Assembly: GCA_021234535.1 (NCBI GenBank)
Contig: CM037843.1
Span: forward strand, 2,188,820 to 2,252,819
From: Stichopus chloronotus
Lineage: Eukaryota; Echinodermata; Holothuroidea; Aspidochirotida; Stichopodidae
Direction: 5' to 3'
Length of the DNA: 64,000 nucleotides
Position numbers and translations under genes: made by a program. The notes below the pieces were generated by a model. The model saw nothing but the letters and a program-made list of their open reading frames with translations, was not told where the DNA came from and did not search any database. This document shows, piece after piece, positions 1-10,806 of the stretch. Numbering within the stretch: position 1 is the first letter of the stretch; each line of letters starts with the position of its first letter.

Positions 1-1132
1 TAGTACCGTTCAAGATTAGTAATGTATCATATTTTGATTTGAAACAAACGTTATACTATAAAGAGATTTTCTTCCATATGATATATACTTTACAGCATCA
101 GTGATTCCCTTTGAAGAAACCCTGAGCATTACTTTTAAGTTACAAGTCAGTAGTATAATTTAGCTGTGGAAAGTTTCAACCTGTATAAGAAAGACAAATA
201 AAAACATCGTCTTGACTGTGCAAAATACACATTTTGCACATTTCTTGTTTTTATATGTCCGTTGTGGAGGACGACCAAATTTTTGGGAGGACAACCAAAT
301 TTTTGCAGCTGGTTGTCCTTCGGACAACCATTTTCAGTTGCTTAAGGATCATCCCTGAAAAGTGTCTCTTGAAAATAAAATATAACAGATCTTGTGAAGC
401 CTTCCAAAAATTTACAATGATTGTATCCTAATGTGGTGAGATGTATAGCAAATAGCCCACCCACCTTGGCGATTGCGTATTTCATCGCTGGTGAAAGTGA
501 ACTGCTGACTATTTGTAAATTACAGGGGTCGTGTTATTGAAAGAAGCATATAAATGATATTTTGTTGTTTACCAATCCTAGTGGCTTTAAATGTTTACAT
601 TCAAGGTTAGAACTTGTAGAAAGCTGGCATTGTTGTGGGTTGTGATATAGCGTTACGTGTGTAGGCCTACAGAATGCATCAGTTTGTCACGGAGCAATCC
701 ACACCTTCCTTTCAAAACAAGTTCAATTTTACACTATTGTGATATCAATGGCAGGCGGGGAAGCGAAGCATGATTTGATCACCATCTCTTAGTCCTGAAA
801 AAAAAGAGGGGGACATTTACTAGACGGGGTGTTTATTAGAATAAATACAATAATACACATAAAATGTAATGTATACATACATGATATTTGGCAAATAGTC
901 CTGTCTTTAGCAAGAAATCAGAAATTTTCAAAAAGTTGTTGATACTGAAATTCATGCAAAGTTTTCCGGGTGCAAAGTATTTGTCCCTCTCCATGCAAAG
1001 AGCCATCAGCTTATTTGGCTAAGATAATTTGCCTTAAAACACAACTTTGGATTGAATTGCTTTCAACAGTATGTTTCACAATACAGTCTAGGAAATTTCT
1101 ATGTATTAAATATTAACTGTTTATATACATAC
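1..1132. other. Non-coding flank, intron side of SET gene
   Basis: On the minus strand this lies immediately 3' of the SET exon, so it should be intron. I looked here for the remaining SET motifs (the NHS and terminal tyrosine parts) on the minus strand and did not see them; the next exon is probably outside the window. A short local repeat occurs at 264-304 (a unit of about 20 bases ending in CCAAATTTTTG, twice). It is followed at 310-330 by a perfect 9-bp hairpin (TGGTTGTCC / GGACAACCA, 3-nt loop). Nothing else is recognisable. Confidence 0.5.
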
Positions 1133-1283
1133 CACTTGTTTCCAAAAAAGAATAAAAAGCTTCCTTCCTCAGATGAATAACATCCATCCCTTCTCTCCCC
1201 TTCCTCGGCAGTTACATGTTCTCCTTGGTACTCCAGAAGAAATTCACCTTTTAGAAAGCTTCGAGTAGCAAATACTCCAGAAC
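1133..1283 (-). CDS. SET-domain lysine methyltransferase, internal exon (first half of SET)
   Basis: This is a partial protein lysine methyltransferase; the family transfers methyl groups from S-adenosylmethionine to lysines, usually on histones in the nucleus. About 49 codons are visible. They begin with the SET start motif SGVFAT, followed by FLKGEFLLEYQGE, the hallmark strand-turn-strand of the SET N half (compare KGRGV...GDFVVEY in KMT5A-type enzymes), then EEGERR and FLFFF. The exon is bounded by a pyrimidine-rich acceptor (TTCCTTTTTCTTTGACTGAAG, then GT) and a strong donor (G|GTATGT at 1132-1127). It starts in phase 1 and ends in phase 2 inside a Trp or Cys codon. The phase-1 end of the exon at 23407 joins it exactly, giving ...HISDFIG+SGVFATRSF. 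The catalytic NHS and C-terminal tyrosine are not in the window. KMT5A/SETD8-like is the best family guess; orthology is not certain. Confidence 0.75.
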
Positions 1284-1749
1284 CTTCAGTCAAAGAAAAA
1301 GGAATACTGTAATGCTTGCACTGTTTCGAATGGCCTTATAAGTGTAGAGAAGTCTCCTGTCTCCACAGAAGCATTGATCCTGTAGAGTAACTTGCATTCA
1401 ATTCTGGTATTCTCAAGAAATACTTTACTGAATTAGCATCTGACATCAGTAAACCACATATGAAGCTGTGAAGTTACAGGATCATTAATTTTTTAGTTTG
1501 TATCCTATTGTAGCTGTGTCAGGGCTGTATGTCACACTTGCTCTATCGCTATGGGCAAATGAAGAATCAAGTTCGACATACTGTACAGTACTGTAACTTC
1601 TCATATCAATTGGCTTGCCCAAATAGGTATTAGTGAACCAGAGGGAAATACCTGCAATGGTTACCAAGTAGAAGTCACTGTACAGCAGTCTTATCAATGG
1701 AGTATAGCAATGGGTACAGTATTTGTTCATAGTACAATTATGGTGTAAA

Positions 1750-1802
1750 TTGCAATGCAATATGTTTAGTTTGCTATGCAAACTAAACATATTGCACTGC
1801 AA
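1750..1802. repeat. Near-perfect 25-bp hairpin with 3-nt loop
   Basis: The left arm is 1750-1774 and the right arm 1778-1802. The inner 19 pairs (left core TGCAATATGTTTAGTTTGC) are perfect. One A:C mismatch at 1755/1797 is followed by five more pairs; the loop is TAT. This is a compact palindrome, not a typical microRNA precursor, since the loop is very short. It could be the centre of a fold-back element. No function can be assigned. Confidence 0.8.
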
Positions 1803-2977
1803 CAATGCATCTTTGAATTAACATTAGTTCCAGATTTGTCCCGACCATGCCCTGTTCACATGCACGACACTGGCCTGTAGCCAAGTTCTAATAACGTTGT
1901 TGCTGACTACTACATAGTGTACAGTACTTACAATTACACAACTAACAGAAGTGTACATACGTATTGTGTGGCCGGCTGGAAGCAGAAGACCACTGCGCAG
2001 AATCCGAATGTATAAAGTACAGATGAATGGGCTTAAAATATTGTCAGTGATTGTGGTACTTGGCTGAATCTGCATTCCCACCCTAAGTGACTGAGGTTTT
2101 TTTTTGGCGGGAATTATGGGAAAAGTGTAACTTTATTTTGCTACCAACACGTAGACCTAGGTTCCAAATTTGTAGTAAAAAGATTACATTGTACATTACC
2201 TTATACCCCACTCATCTTTTTCCTCAGCTCATTTAACATATTTGAAAGGATAAGCTCAACAATTCCCCAATCCAAAAAGTGGAAATTCCCCTTAAACAGT
2301 GTTAAACGTATGTAAAGGTGGTACTGTGTGAAAGTACAATCAATGTGACGATTATACTGTAGTAGAGGAGTCATCGCCTGTTGATATTTTTGAAATTGGT
2401 TCTGCCCTAGCTTGTGCAGTGTACATACTTAAATACCACATTTTTCAGCTCTACTACAAATTCACGAACATCAACTACTGCCAGTTGCAGAAGCTACCCG
2501 TGACCATTAATTTCATAATATATTAACTTTAGAGACTGTCCCTTGCACTACAGAGTAGTAGTAAGGAAAGTTTGTGAGTGACATCTCTGCAAGAGCCAAT
2601 CTGAGGTTAGCATTTAAACAGGTGCAAATTGCCAAATTCCTCACTGCCTTGAACACACATCAGAAAATTTTTTGTACATAATATGATGACCACATTTTTA
2701 TTGCAGCTTGTATATAGTATATAGAGCTGCTTTCTTGCGGACCGTAATACAAGGGAATAAACTTAAGCTTTGCACCTTACATGGAGTATTCAATTTAGAC
2801 ACATTTTCTATTTTTCTTGACCACAAAATAAGATTTGAAAAACCCTTTTTTGACATCTTCAGTAGAGCTCAAGTATAACTCCCATAGCTGCGCGAATATG
2901 CTTGTCTACACTCCTTTACACTTGTTTATATGTTTTTATACTTTTTTGTATACTTGTTTGTACTCGTTTTTCTACGC

Positions 2978-3170
2978 ACCATATACGCGCGTGGCATTTG
3001 TAAAACATGAAACCAGCCAAAACCAGCCAAAACCAGCCAAACCCAGCCAAAACCACCCATGACCAGCCAAAACCACCCATAACCAGCCAAAAACACCCCA
3101 AAACACCCAAAACCAGCCAAAAACACCCCAAAACAGCAAAAACGGCCCCAAAACTACCCAAAAGAAGTCA
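2978..3170 (+). repeat. AACCAGCCAA tandem-repeat element, copy 1
   Basis: A flank reading ATACGCGCGTGGCATTTGTAAA is followed by ACATGAAACC, then a tandem array of about 10-bp units (AACCAGCCAA, with variants AACCACCCAT and AACACCCCAA) running to about 3170. The same flank and array occur in inverted orientation at about 20866-21025. The array is open in several frames, which gives artificial Trp/Gly/Phe-rich reading frames; these are not genes. It is likely the terminal array of a dispersed element. Confidence 0.8.
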
Positions 3171-3179
3171 AACACAGCT

Positions 3180-6100
3180 ATAATAATTCAACATGGTGAA
3201 AGGAAATGTTGCCGTCTAAATATCAGGTGACTGAATCCGGTCCGGCCCTGTTTTTTTTTTCTAGCGTATACAGCGTCAGAGGTATGGGTTTGCGAAATTT
3301 TAGATGCCTTGCTTACTTGAGTGTTGTTTCCTTCAAGGTTGCTAGTTTAAGAAGATATTTTTCAAAAGTCATTCATGTCTAATTGTTTAACGTTGTCAAT
3401 GATTGCGATACATGATACTGGATAAAAATGAATTGACTTGAACACAGACTATATATGACCCAGCCAGAAATATCTGACCGCCAGTGTCAAAGTGGCCCAC
3501 GGAGGGCCACCGGAGCCACCTGGTTGAACAAAATCTTGTATGATTATATGCAGTCGAGCCAATGGCCCTTTCTTCGGCGGACCGGCTGCGTGGTCACCGA
3601 GGTCAGTTCTTCGGTTGACCAAAGTTTGCTATCAGAGATATGGGACTGAGTAACAAAGAATTTGATTTAACCTGGGCTTCCCCTACTGGAGTGCTTGGCT
3701 TCTATTTCAACAATGCCATGTCTACCCCACCTCCTCCCACCCCATCTGCCCATACTTTTAAGGCTGTCTGTCAATTCAGTTGCAACCTTATCTTCCTCCT
3801 TACATTTTGACCAGCTGGCTGTGTAAAGACTCTCAGGCTAATGACATATTGCTGCAAGACTTTATCAATGTGACAAGTTCATCCCAGAAATGTAACAAAG
3901 TGTCTCTTTTCTTAGGATGTCAAATCATTTGCAGCTAGTTTAGCAACTGAGTGTAGTTATCAACTCGAGTCTCTACTTTTCTAATAGCAGAAATTCCCTG
4001 AGTTTTCTATCTTCTCAGAGAGAATTGGAGGGTTGTGACTCAGTCACGACTTGGTTTTGTCTGTGGTTTATTCAGGTCATGCAAAGGCCCACGGATGAAG
4101 GGATGTGCTTTGCTTTTGTAAAGGTGTATAATGGCTAACAAAAAATGATCATGAAAAGGGGAGTTGGGCTATAAATTCAAATGAACTAGTGAGACGTTTC
4201 ATCTGGAACCTTCTTTACAAGGGCATCTGGATTTCGAGACATCGTTTGCATCGTTGGTTCATACTCATCCTACAATCTGTACCTGATTTTTCACCTGTGC
4301 TGCAATTGATGGAATATCATGGCATGCTTACCAGGAGTATACACAGAGTGTGATGTATCTAACTACTATCTCCCATAAACTGACGATAGATTAAAAGTCT
4401 GACTGCTGCATTCACCAATGAAACCTCGACTCTTGGTATATTAGTTGAGAAATAACAAATTACAGGGAGCTTTCATAACAGTCATGTAAAACTCTGAGTA
4501 ATGGGGGAATAGTAGAACACTCGAAAGAAAACAAAAAACGCTTGAAACGTTGAACGAATGCTCTAGACCGCGGTACAGAGAGTATGAACACAAATGAAGC
4601 AGCGTAAGTTTTTATCCTGTTTCATTTAATTTATGTTCTTTATTCCAAACCTTTGAATCCCTTTAATGCAGCACAGTCAGTGGTAAAGAACTGACAAAAA
4701 CTTCCAACGTTCAAAATACAACTTATATGCATCAGAATATGATTTATGAACTGCTGAAGCAAAAACATGATACTACATGATAGGATAAAGAAAGCGAAGA
4801 CAGATACCACAGAAAAAAAAAACATTGAAGTGGATGTGTTGCCCTAAGTGTTAATCAAAGCACCATATTTTCCTTGAAACAACTGAACCCACCCCCACTC
4901 TGCCCACTTATGGACGTTCCTTGATGACTCTGGACAAATTTCGGTAGACCGAGACTAAAACTTCATGTGGAGTGGAGGCTTCACGAAGACGATGTTCAAA
5001 GGTTATACATTTCAAGATGTTTTCACTTCGAATGACCTACTCACAAGTTATTCAAATATCACTTCAAAAGAGTTAAGCGGTAAGTTTGCTTTTTCACTAA
5101 AATTGGCCTCAAATTACTGTCCCTGTTTACTTGAGAATAAAGTTGCTTTAAAGCTTGATGATTAGGAAAATAATCTATACACAATTTAAATTTGGCATAG
5201 TTAATATTTCAACTTCTGAACAAACACTTTTGCTTTAAAAGAGACCCTTAACTTATAGGGTTGTATTACAAGGGGAGGAAAATGAATGTTAAAACTACTA
5301 AAGAAAAACGTATACTAAGTATTGTTCTTGTAACTCCAGCTATCTAATTCAGTAGTCTGTGATGTAATGCCTGCCCTACTCAATTTACCCCCTTTTGTAT
5401 TATTTTACACACTAGGTTCCGAGGCAGAACTGAATTACTTTATGACTCAACTATACAAGCTGTCCAACATTCTCTTCAACGTACAGTAGAGTTACCTGCC
5501 AAGTCTCTGTGAATGCTACAGTAGCTGGAGAATCCTGTATAGCCCTCACATAGGACGATATACAAATACAGTTACTGCAGTAATTATACACTTCCCATGC
5601 CATAACTCTTACTAGTATGAATAATAGAGAGGAAATAACTCCTCCCCAACATAATACCAGAGACTAAGCCCCTACATAGGTCTGTTTCATAACAATGTAA
5701 AATTTCCATAACAAACTTTTTGTTTGCAAAAAGAAAAGCTATAAAAAAATCACAATTTTCCTATTAGCAAAACGTACTACCAACTTTACTAACTGGACAG
5801 AAAGCAATGAAGGAACTAGTTGCAATTGATATTAACAGCCAAAAAATCATTACTGACTAGTAAAAGAGGTGTTCAAAACTTATTTAAAGACAGTCAATGC
5901 TCCAAAATGAATTTATAATTCAAGAGGCTACAGTATATGCATTTCGTTTGAAGTACAGTACATGAAAGGAAGATACTACAGGTTAACATTAAAGATACGT
6001 TCAAGAAGACAAACTGCTTGTTAAGGAGCGCAGTTCTTAACTAGTTCCAAACGGCACTAGTTTTACAAGCATGCTGTATGAATGAGAAAATAGAAGGAAT

Positions 6101-6231
6101 GCAAGCTCATCCAATTTTACAAAGTAAATCACTGTTAGTTTGCCTCAGACAGCTAAAATGATCCTTCCTCACAAAATACCATGTATCAATAAAGTGATAA
6201 TTGATGATTGTAGGTGCTAATGAGGCATGAT
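3180..6231. other. Intronic DNA without recognised features
   Basis: AT-rich DNA within the SET-gene intron. The only local structure noted is a 7-bp hairpin at 3492-3510 (GTGGCCC / GGGCCAC). I saw no coding region, and no clear end or terminal inverted repeat of the nested element downstream (on its strand) of 6232. Short reading frames here have no recognisable motifs. Confidence 0.5.
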
Positions 6232-9200
6232 TTACAGTTTGTAGCCGAATTCTCTCTCTAATAACGTCAGGTGTCCATGCTTTAGGGAATTTTTCACTTC
6301 ATCAGTTATCTTCATTAAATTTAAAGTGAAGTAGGGGTGTCTAGGCAATATGCATTTTTTGAGGTCTAAATGATAGTAGGCATTCCTTGTTCGGCTAACA
6401 GTTGGCACCCATTTCCCATCTCCATCTGGGTACATGTAACGTTCTTCATGTTTCAGGCAAATATCAAACGGAATTGCAACAAATTTTGTAGGAAAATCAA
6501 CCTTGCAAGTAGCGCATACCCTTGTTTTCTTTCCAGAGAGATACTCTAAGTAAAATGGGTTCTCATTGTGGTAAACCTGGGAAAATTCTGCCTGTGGTAG
6601 AGGTATTCTTTCCCTTGTCAATTCCACATTCACATCGTTTTTCTTGCTCCTATACCTTTGTTTCGGTTTCTTGCCTCCATTCTTGGGTAATTTGTCCCTG
6701 TAAAGGGCTGACAAATTTGCTGGTCGCTTCCTTTTTCCCAACCATTGAATGTAATCTGAGAGTCTTCCTAATATTTGAGCAACTGCAACTGCATGTGCAC
6801 ATATCCTTGTGCTAGCAAAAAAAGCACATTCACACTTCATTTTATTGTCCTCAAATACAACAAATACTGCTGGAGACTCTGGAGAGCTTTTCTTTTGCAC
6901 ACCTGGATCTTCTGTAGAGAGTTTATTGGTAACCATCCTCCCATTAGGAACATTACCAGGTACAGGCATTATACCATTTTTTGAATTGAGTAACCTTTCA
7001 GCTTTCTCCCAGATTCCACCAAGTGTGGCTGCCGATACGCATATACCTGTGACAGATGATGCAGGAATTGTCAACTTTACATAAGTTGAAGAATTTTTTT
7101 CTGGTTGCAATAACTGTCTACATTGTACATTTTCAGCGACTGAGGACACATTGGGTTTGTATGAAAAAAACTCCTTTAAATGAGAAGACCTTTGAGCAGA
7201 TGTTTTGCACCGCCAAACATTTGGTGGAACTCTAAAATGCCCAAATTCTGAGCTCAGTGTATATTCTCCTGCACTGAAGACTGCCTTTTGAGCTTCTGCA
7301 TACTGACGATCCACAATTTCATACTGTTTTTCATTGAAAACTACCCATTTGTTTCGCTTCCAATCTACTGACTGCTTGCTTAAAAAATTGACACACTCTA
7401 TACTATTCTGATTGTAATAAGCCGGGGGGCAACCCAACCCTGCTTGTTCCCTCACCGACTTAATCATCTTTTGCATCATTGGAGTTGCCTTATGTTTTAC
7501 AAAATAACCGGCAAACTTAGGTTACTCATTCTTTGTACACTGTGATTCAACCAAATTCCACTTTGGAATAAGAACATCAAGTTTGCATTGAAAATCATAC
7601 TCGCTATCAGCATCTATTAAGCCTCTGCTAAACAGTGGTCCTTCCTGTTTGCCGAAAATGTCATACATGATTTCCTTAGCTTTTTCATCAGGAAAGCTAA
7701 AAGCTCGTAATTTTCTACGGATATTATCCTTAAAATGGTTAGTGCACAATAAATTTGTAGCATCACCACCAAGACCTTTTCTAAGACCTTCAAATATATT
7801 TCGTTCATCATCAGTACCAATAAACTGAATATTTTCCAAGTGTGGGGAGAATAATTTGAGCTCGCTCCCTAGAAAAGAGAAAGGCTCCTCATCGCGATTA
7901 AAATGAACAACGCAAGGACCCATGAATACAGGATGCTTTCCTGTTTTGGGATTTATAAGACTAAGGTTCTGGTAAGCTGTGTTTGTTACATAGAAATCAC
8001 CAAGGTTGTATGTTGTATCTACGCTAAATATGCAACAAGATCCACGCACTGTACAGAATCTTTCAATATCCTTTACTTGTTGGTCAGTAAAATTAACCCC
8101 CATTGGGCCATTCTCTCCCAATTTAATATTTCTAACAAATCTACGTGTGGCATCAAGGTGTAGCTGTTGCTGGGATATGACCTCACCCAACCAATCATTA
8201 CAATATTTTCCCCTTTGTCCTGCTAATGAATTTGCTCTGTTGATGTCGTACAGTTGTTGGCGATCTCTTGGTTCTACAGATGCGTCCATAGAGTTAACAC
8301 CTCCAGCATCTTCAAAGGTCTTTCGATAGACCTCGCCATAAGAATGGTTCCCTTCCAGGGACATTCTCATGTTTTCCATAATGCTTTGCTGAGTGCGAAT
8401 GTACTGCCTTGCTATATGCTTAGAATTGCCGTGTGGCTTTATATCAATTTTTCCTGCTTCACCCTCCCAAAAGTAGTGAATAAGCATGTGATCAAGCCAT
8501 TCATTTGCATGAAGTGGTCTTACTGCTGTCACAACCCGTTTATAATTTTCATTGCTTTTGTTCATGGCATAATACCTCTTCAAAACAAATACATATTGCG
8601 AATCAACATACTTATCATGATATGATCAACCAATCCTGGTTTTCAAAACTGGTTCGTTAAATTCTGTAATAGACACTTTGCTTGCCATTTCAACCTTTTG
8701 TGAAGATGAACTAATAACAGCATAGTAATTCCTCGTGGCTGTTCCCTGAACTTTCCAAGCACCACAGTTACTAGAATCAATACTATCTTTCACAATTGTG
8801 CGATTGACTTTGAAAGAACAACTCTGTGGAACACCATTTACAAAAGGTGGCTTAGGCACTGATGAACATATCAAAGAAGTCTGCTTATCACGCACCAAAG
8901 TATCTATTAGTTCTGCAGCAGAGTATGGTTCCTTCCGAAATTCATAAACTTTATTGACAAGTTCTGATGGCACCGTACCTGTCAAGTCACAGACTGGTAC
9001 CCTGGCTTCAATATCTGAGTCTTGACTAGAGGTTAATTTGGCCTTGCTTTGGCCTGAAGGTTTCTCTTCAAGTTGATCATAGCTTTGGCTTGCACAGTCA
9101 CTTGATTGAGGATTCTGTTCCTGCTCCTCTGAATGACTTTTACGGACTTCTTCATTCTTGAACTGTTCGTCTTTTAGTCCTTCCTGAACGTCATTTGGAA

Positions 9201-9247
9201 GACAATCTTCTGTAGTCTGGGTAGTCACTTCATCCTGTTCACAAACC
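6232..9247 (-). pseudogene. MULE-like DDE transposase with SWIM zinc finger, two in-frame stops
   Basis: One continuous frame of about 1005 codons is broken only by TGA at 8628-8626 and TAA at 7524-7522. The order of parts is: (1) an acidic, Ser/Gln-rich linker (about 9247-8950); (2) a possible FLYWCH/WRKY-like DNA-binding segment (CGAWKVQGTATRNYYAV, about 8765-8710); (3) a transposase core (7522-8583 region) with catalytic-type Asp in VDTTYNLGDF, a second Asp in FIGTDDERN about 70 residues later, and the CTNHFKDNIRRKL helix typical of MULE/MuDR cores; (4) a SWIM zinc finger CECX8CAH (about 6810-6850); (5) a C-terminal Cys/His-rich module (CATC...CLKH...). MULE transposases cut and paste DNA by DDE chemistry. 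The third acidic residue was not placed with certainty. Coding sense resumes in the same frame after both stops, so they look like point mutations. No start codon lies near the N terminus; the frame opens at an acceptor (AACAG|G at 9248), suggesting it is spliced to the upstream kinase-protease exon. Confidence 0.7.
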
Positions 9248-10806
9248 CTGTTAATCAGAGGTAGTTGGTATAAAGTGAACTATACAGGTATACTGTAAGC
9301 TCCGTAGTGAGCACAGATGTACAAACCAGACAGTGCAAAAATACCCCTCCTGCTGAAATGAACATATTTGCTTCTATTCTCCTGTTTTGTTCAAATTAAC
9401 AGTGTTTCAAACTAAATTCCTGCCATTACAATTTAGGATCAGAATGTCTAGGATCCAGAGATCAAATAAAACCATTTATACCATACTGATAACAAACAGA
9501 CTTCAAATTGCCCCAAATGACCTCTGACCACCCAAATCCAGGGGCATTCACTAAGAGGAAGGGCCCAGGGTCAAATCAATTTTTGTTTTGTTACAGGGGT
9601 ACTTTTTCCAAGCAATCTAATGATTAAAGTTTCATTGAAATCCGAAGCATGGTAATCAAGATATGTCATCACATTTTCAACAAAACGTGATCTTGAAGCA
9701 AGCATATATCATATCATACCCTCACATTAATGAACATTCTTTTGTTTTTATGTCACATTTTTAACCTTTTTTTCCCTCAACAATCCCATATTATGCAAAT
9801 GTAATTGTCCAAGTGGCTTTACAAACTTACTGTAGCTACCATAAAGTCCTAATTACTTTAAGGTCAGCACAACAGACTAAAAAGCCAAAGCCAATGCATT
9901 TCTGGTCAATGCAAGGAAGTGATACAAATTTGCTGCCCTCAAGATTACTTTAGAACACAAATCTAATAACTTTATTTGCTGGTATTTCGAGAAATACATG
10001 TCCGATTTGGAAAGAAGCTTTCAACAGATTATATAGATACAATTCCTCTTTCACATGTGAAACTTATTTTTGCCTGAAACCTTCCTATAAAAGTCCATTG
10101 ATATCTTCAGTATGACATCCATCAAAGTTTTCATGTGAGAGGAATAATGTTTACAAAGTTTGGACTTGAGCTCTTATGACAACCTTTGACTTCCACCTTA
10201 CTAAATCAATATACGCCATACTGTACACATATTACTTCCCGTGGCTGAGATTGTTTGCAAACTTTTGATCTTGTGACCTTTCGTAACCACAAGGATTCCT
10301 TTACCTTGGCAAAAACAAACAAGACCATCTATACTCAATGTGGATTACCAACTTGCTAAGTCTGAAATCCATTGAAATTTCTATGCTTGATATATCATTT
10401 TTATGAGGCTTCAATCCTTTGACTTAGAATGACCCAGTCATAACCTTGAACACCACGACCAAAATAGGGCCCAGTAAGTTAATATCTAAAAGTCAAGTAT
10501 AAATGTCATCAAAGATCCTCTGCTTGAGACAGTGTTGGCTGAGGGATTACAGTTATCCTGCAGCTACGTAGCTCAAAAGTTCCCCCCAAACAATTAAATG
10601 AACCGGAAAATTCACTCTATTATTTTCCAAAAAACAAGAGTAACATAGCAAATACAATTCTGCTCAGCTCCACACAAACCTCAGAGGAAACTCATCATCT
10701 CTGACTACCCGAATAAAACACACTCTCCTAAGTTTTCATCAATGGGATTTAAAGATCCATGGGTTTTAGACAACATACAAAGATACATACAAAGATTTAT
10801 AATTAC
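9248..10806 (-). other. Predicted intron joining kinase-protease to transposase
   Basis: The donor AAAAG|GTAATT (10807/10806) lies at the very end of the kinase-protease frame, whose stop TAA is inside the donor. The acceptor is ...CTCTGATTAACAG|G at 9248. The upstream exon ends with AG and the downstream one begins with G, so splicing gives AGG (Arg) and keeps both frames open. The 1.56-kb interior is AT-rich and carries several diverged copies of TGACCTTTGACC-like words (about 9517, 10185, 10275, 10425), which look like fragments of a common dispersed repeat. No coding sequence was recognised inside. Confidence 0.5.

Noticed and set aside
2916..3175. Trp/Gly/Phe-rich open frames on the minus strand
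   Set aside because: They are translations of the 10-bp AACCAGCCAA array in several frames; no start or splice context.
6522..8625. Several plus-strand frames of 60-123 codons over the transposase
   Set aside because: Antisense shadows of the minus-strand transposase frame; no motifs of their own.
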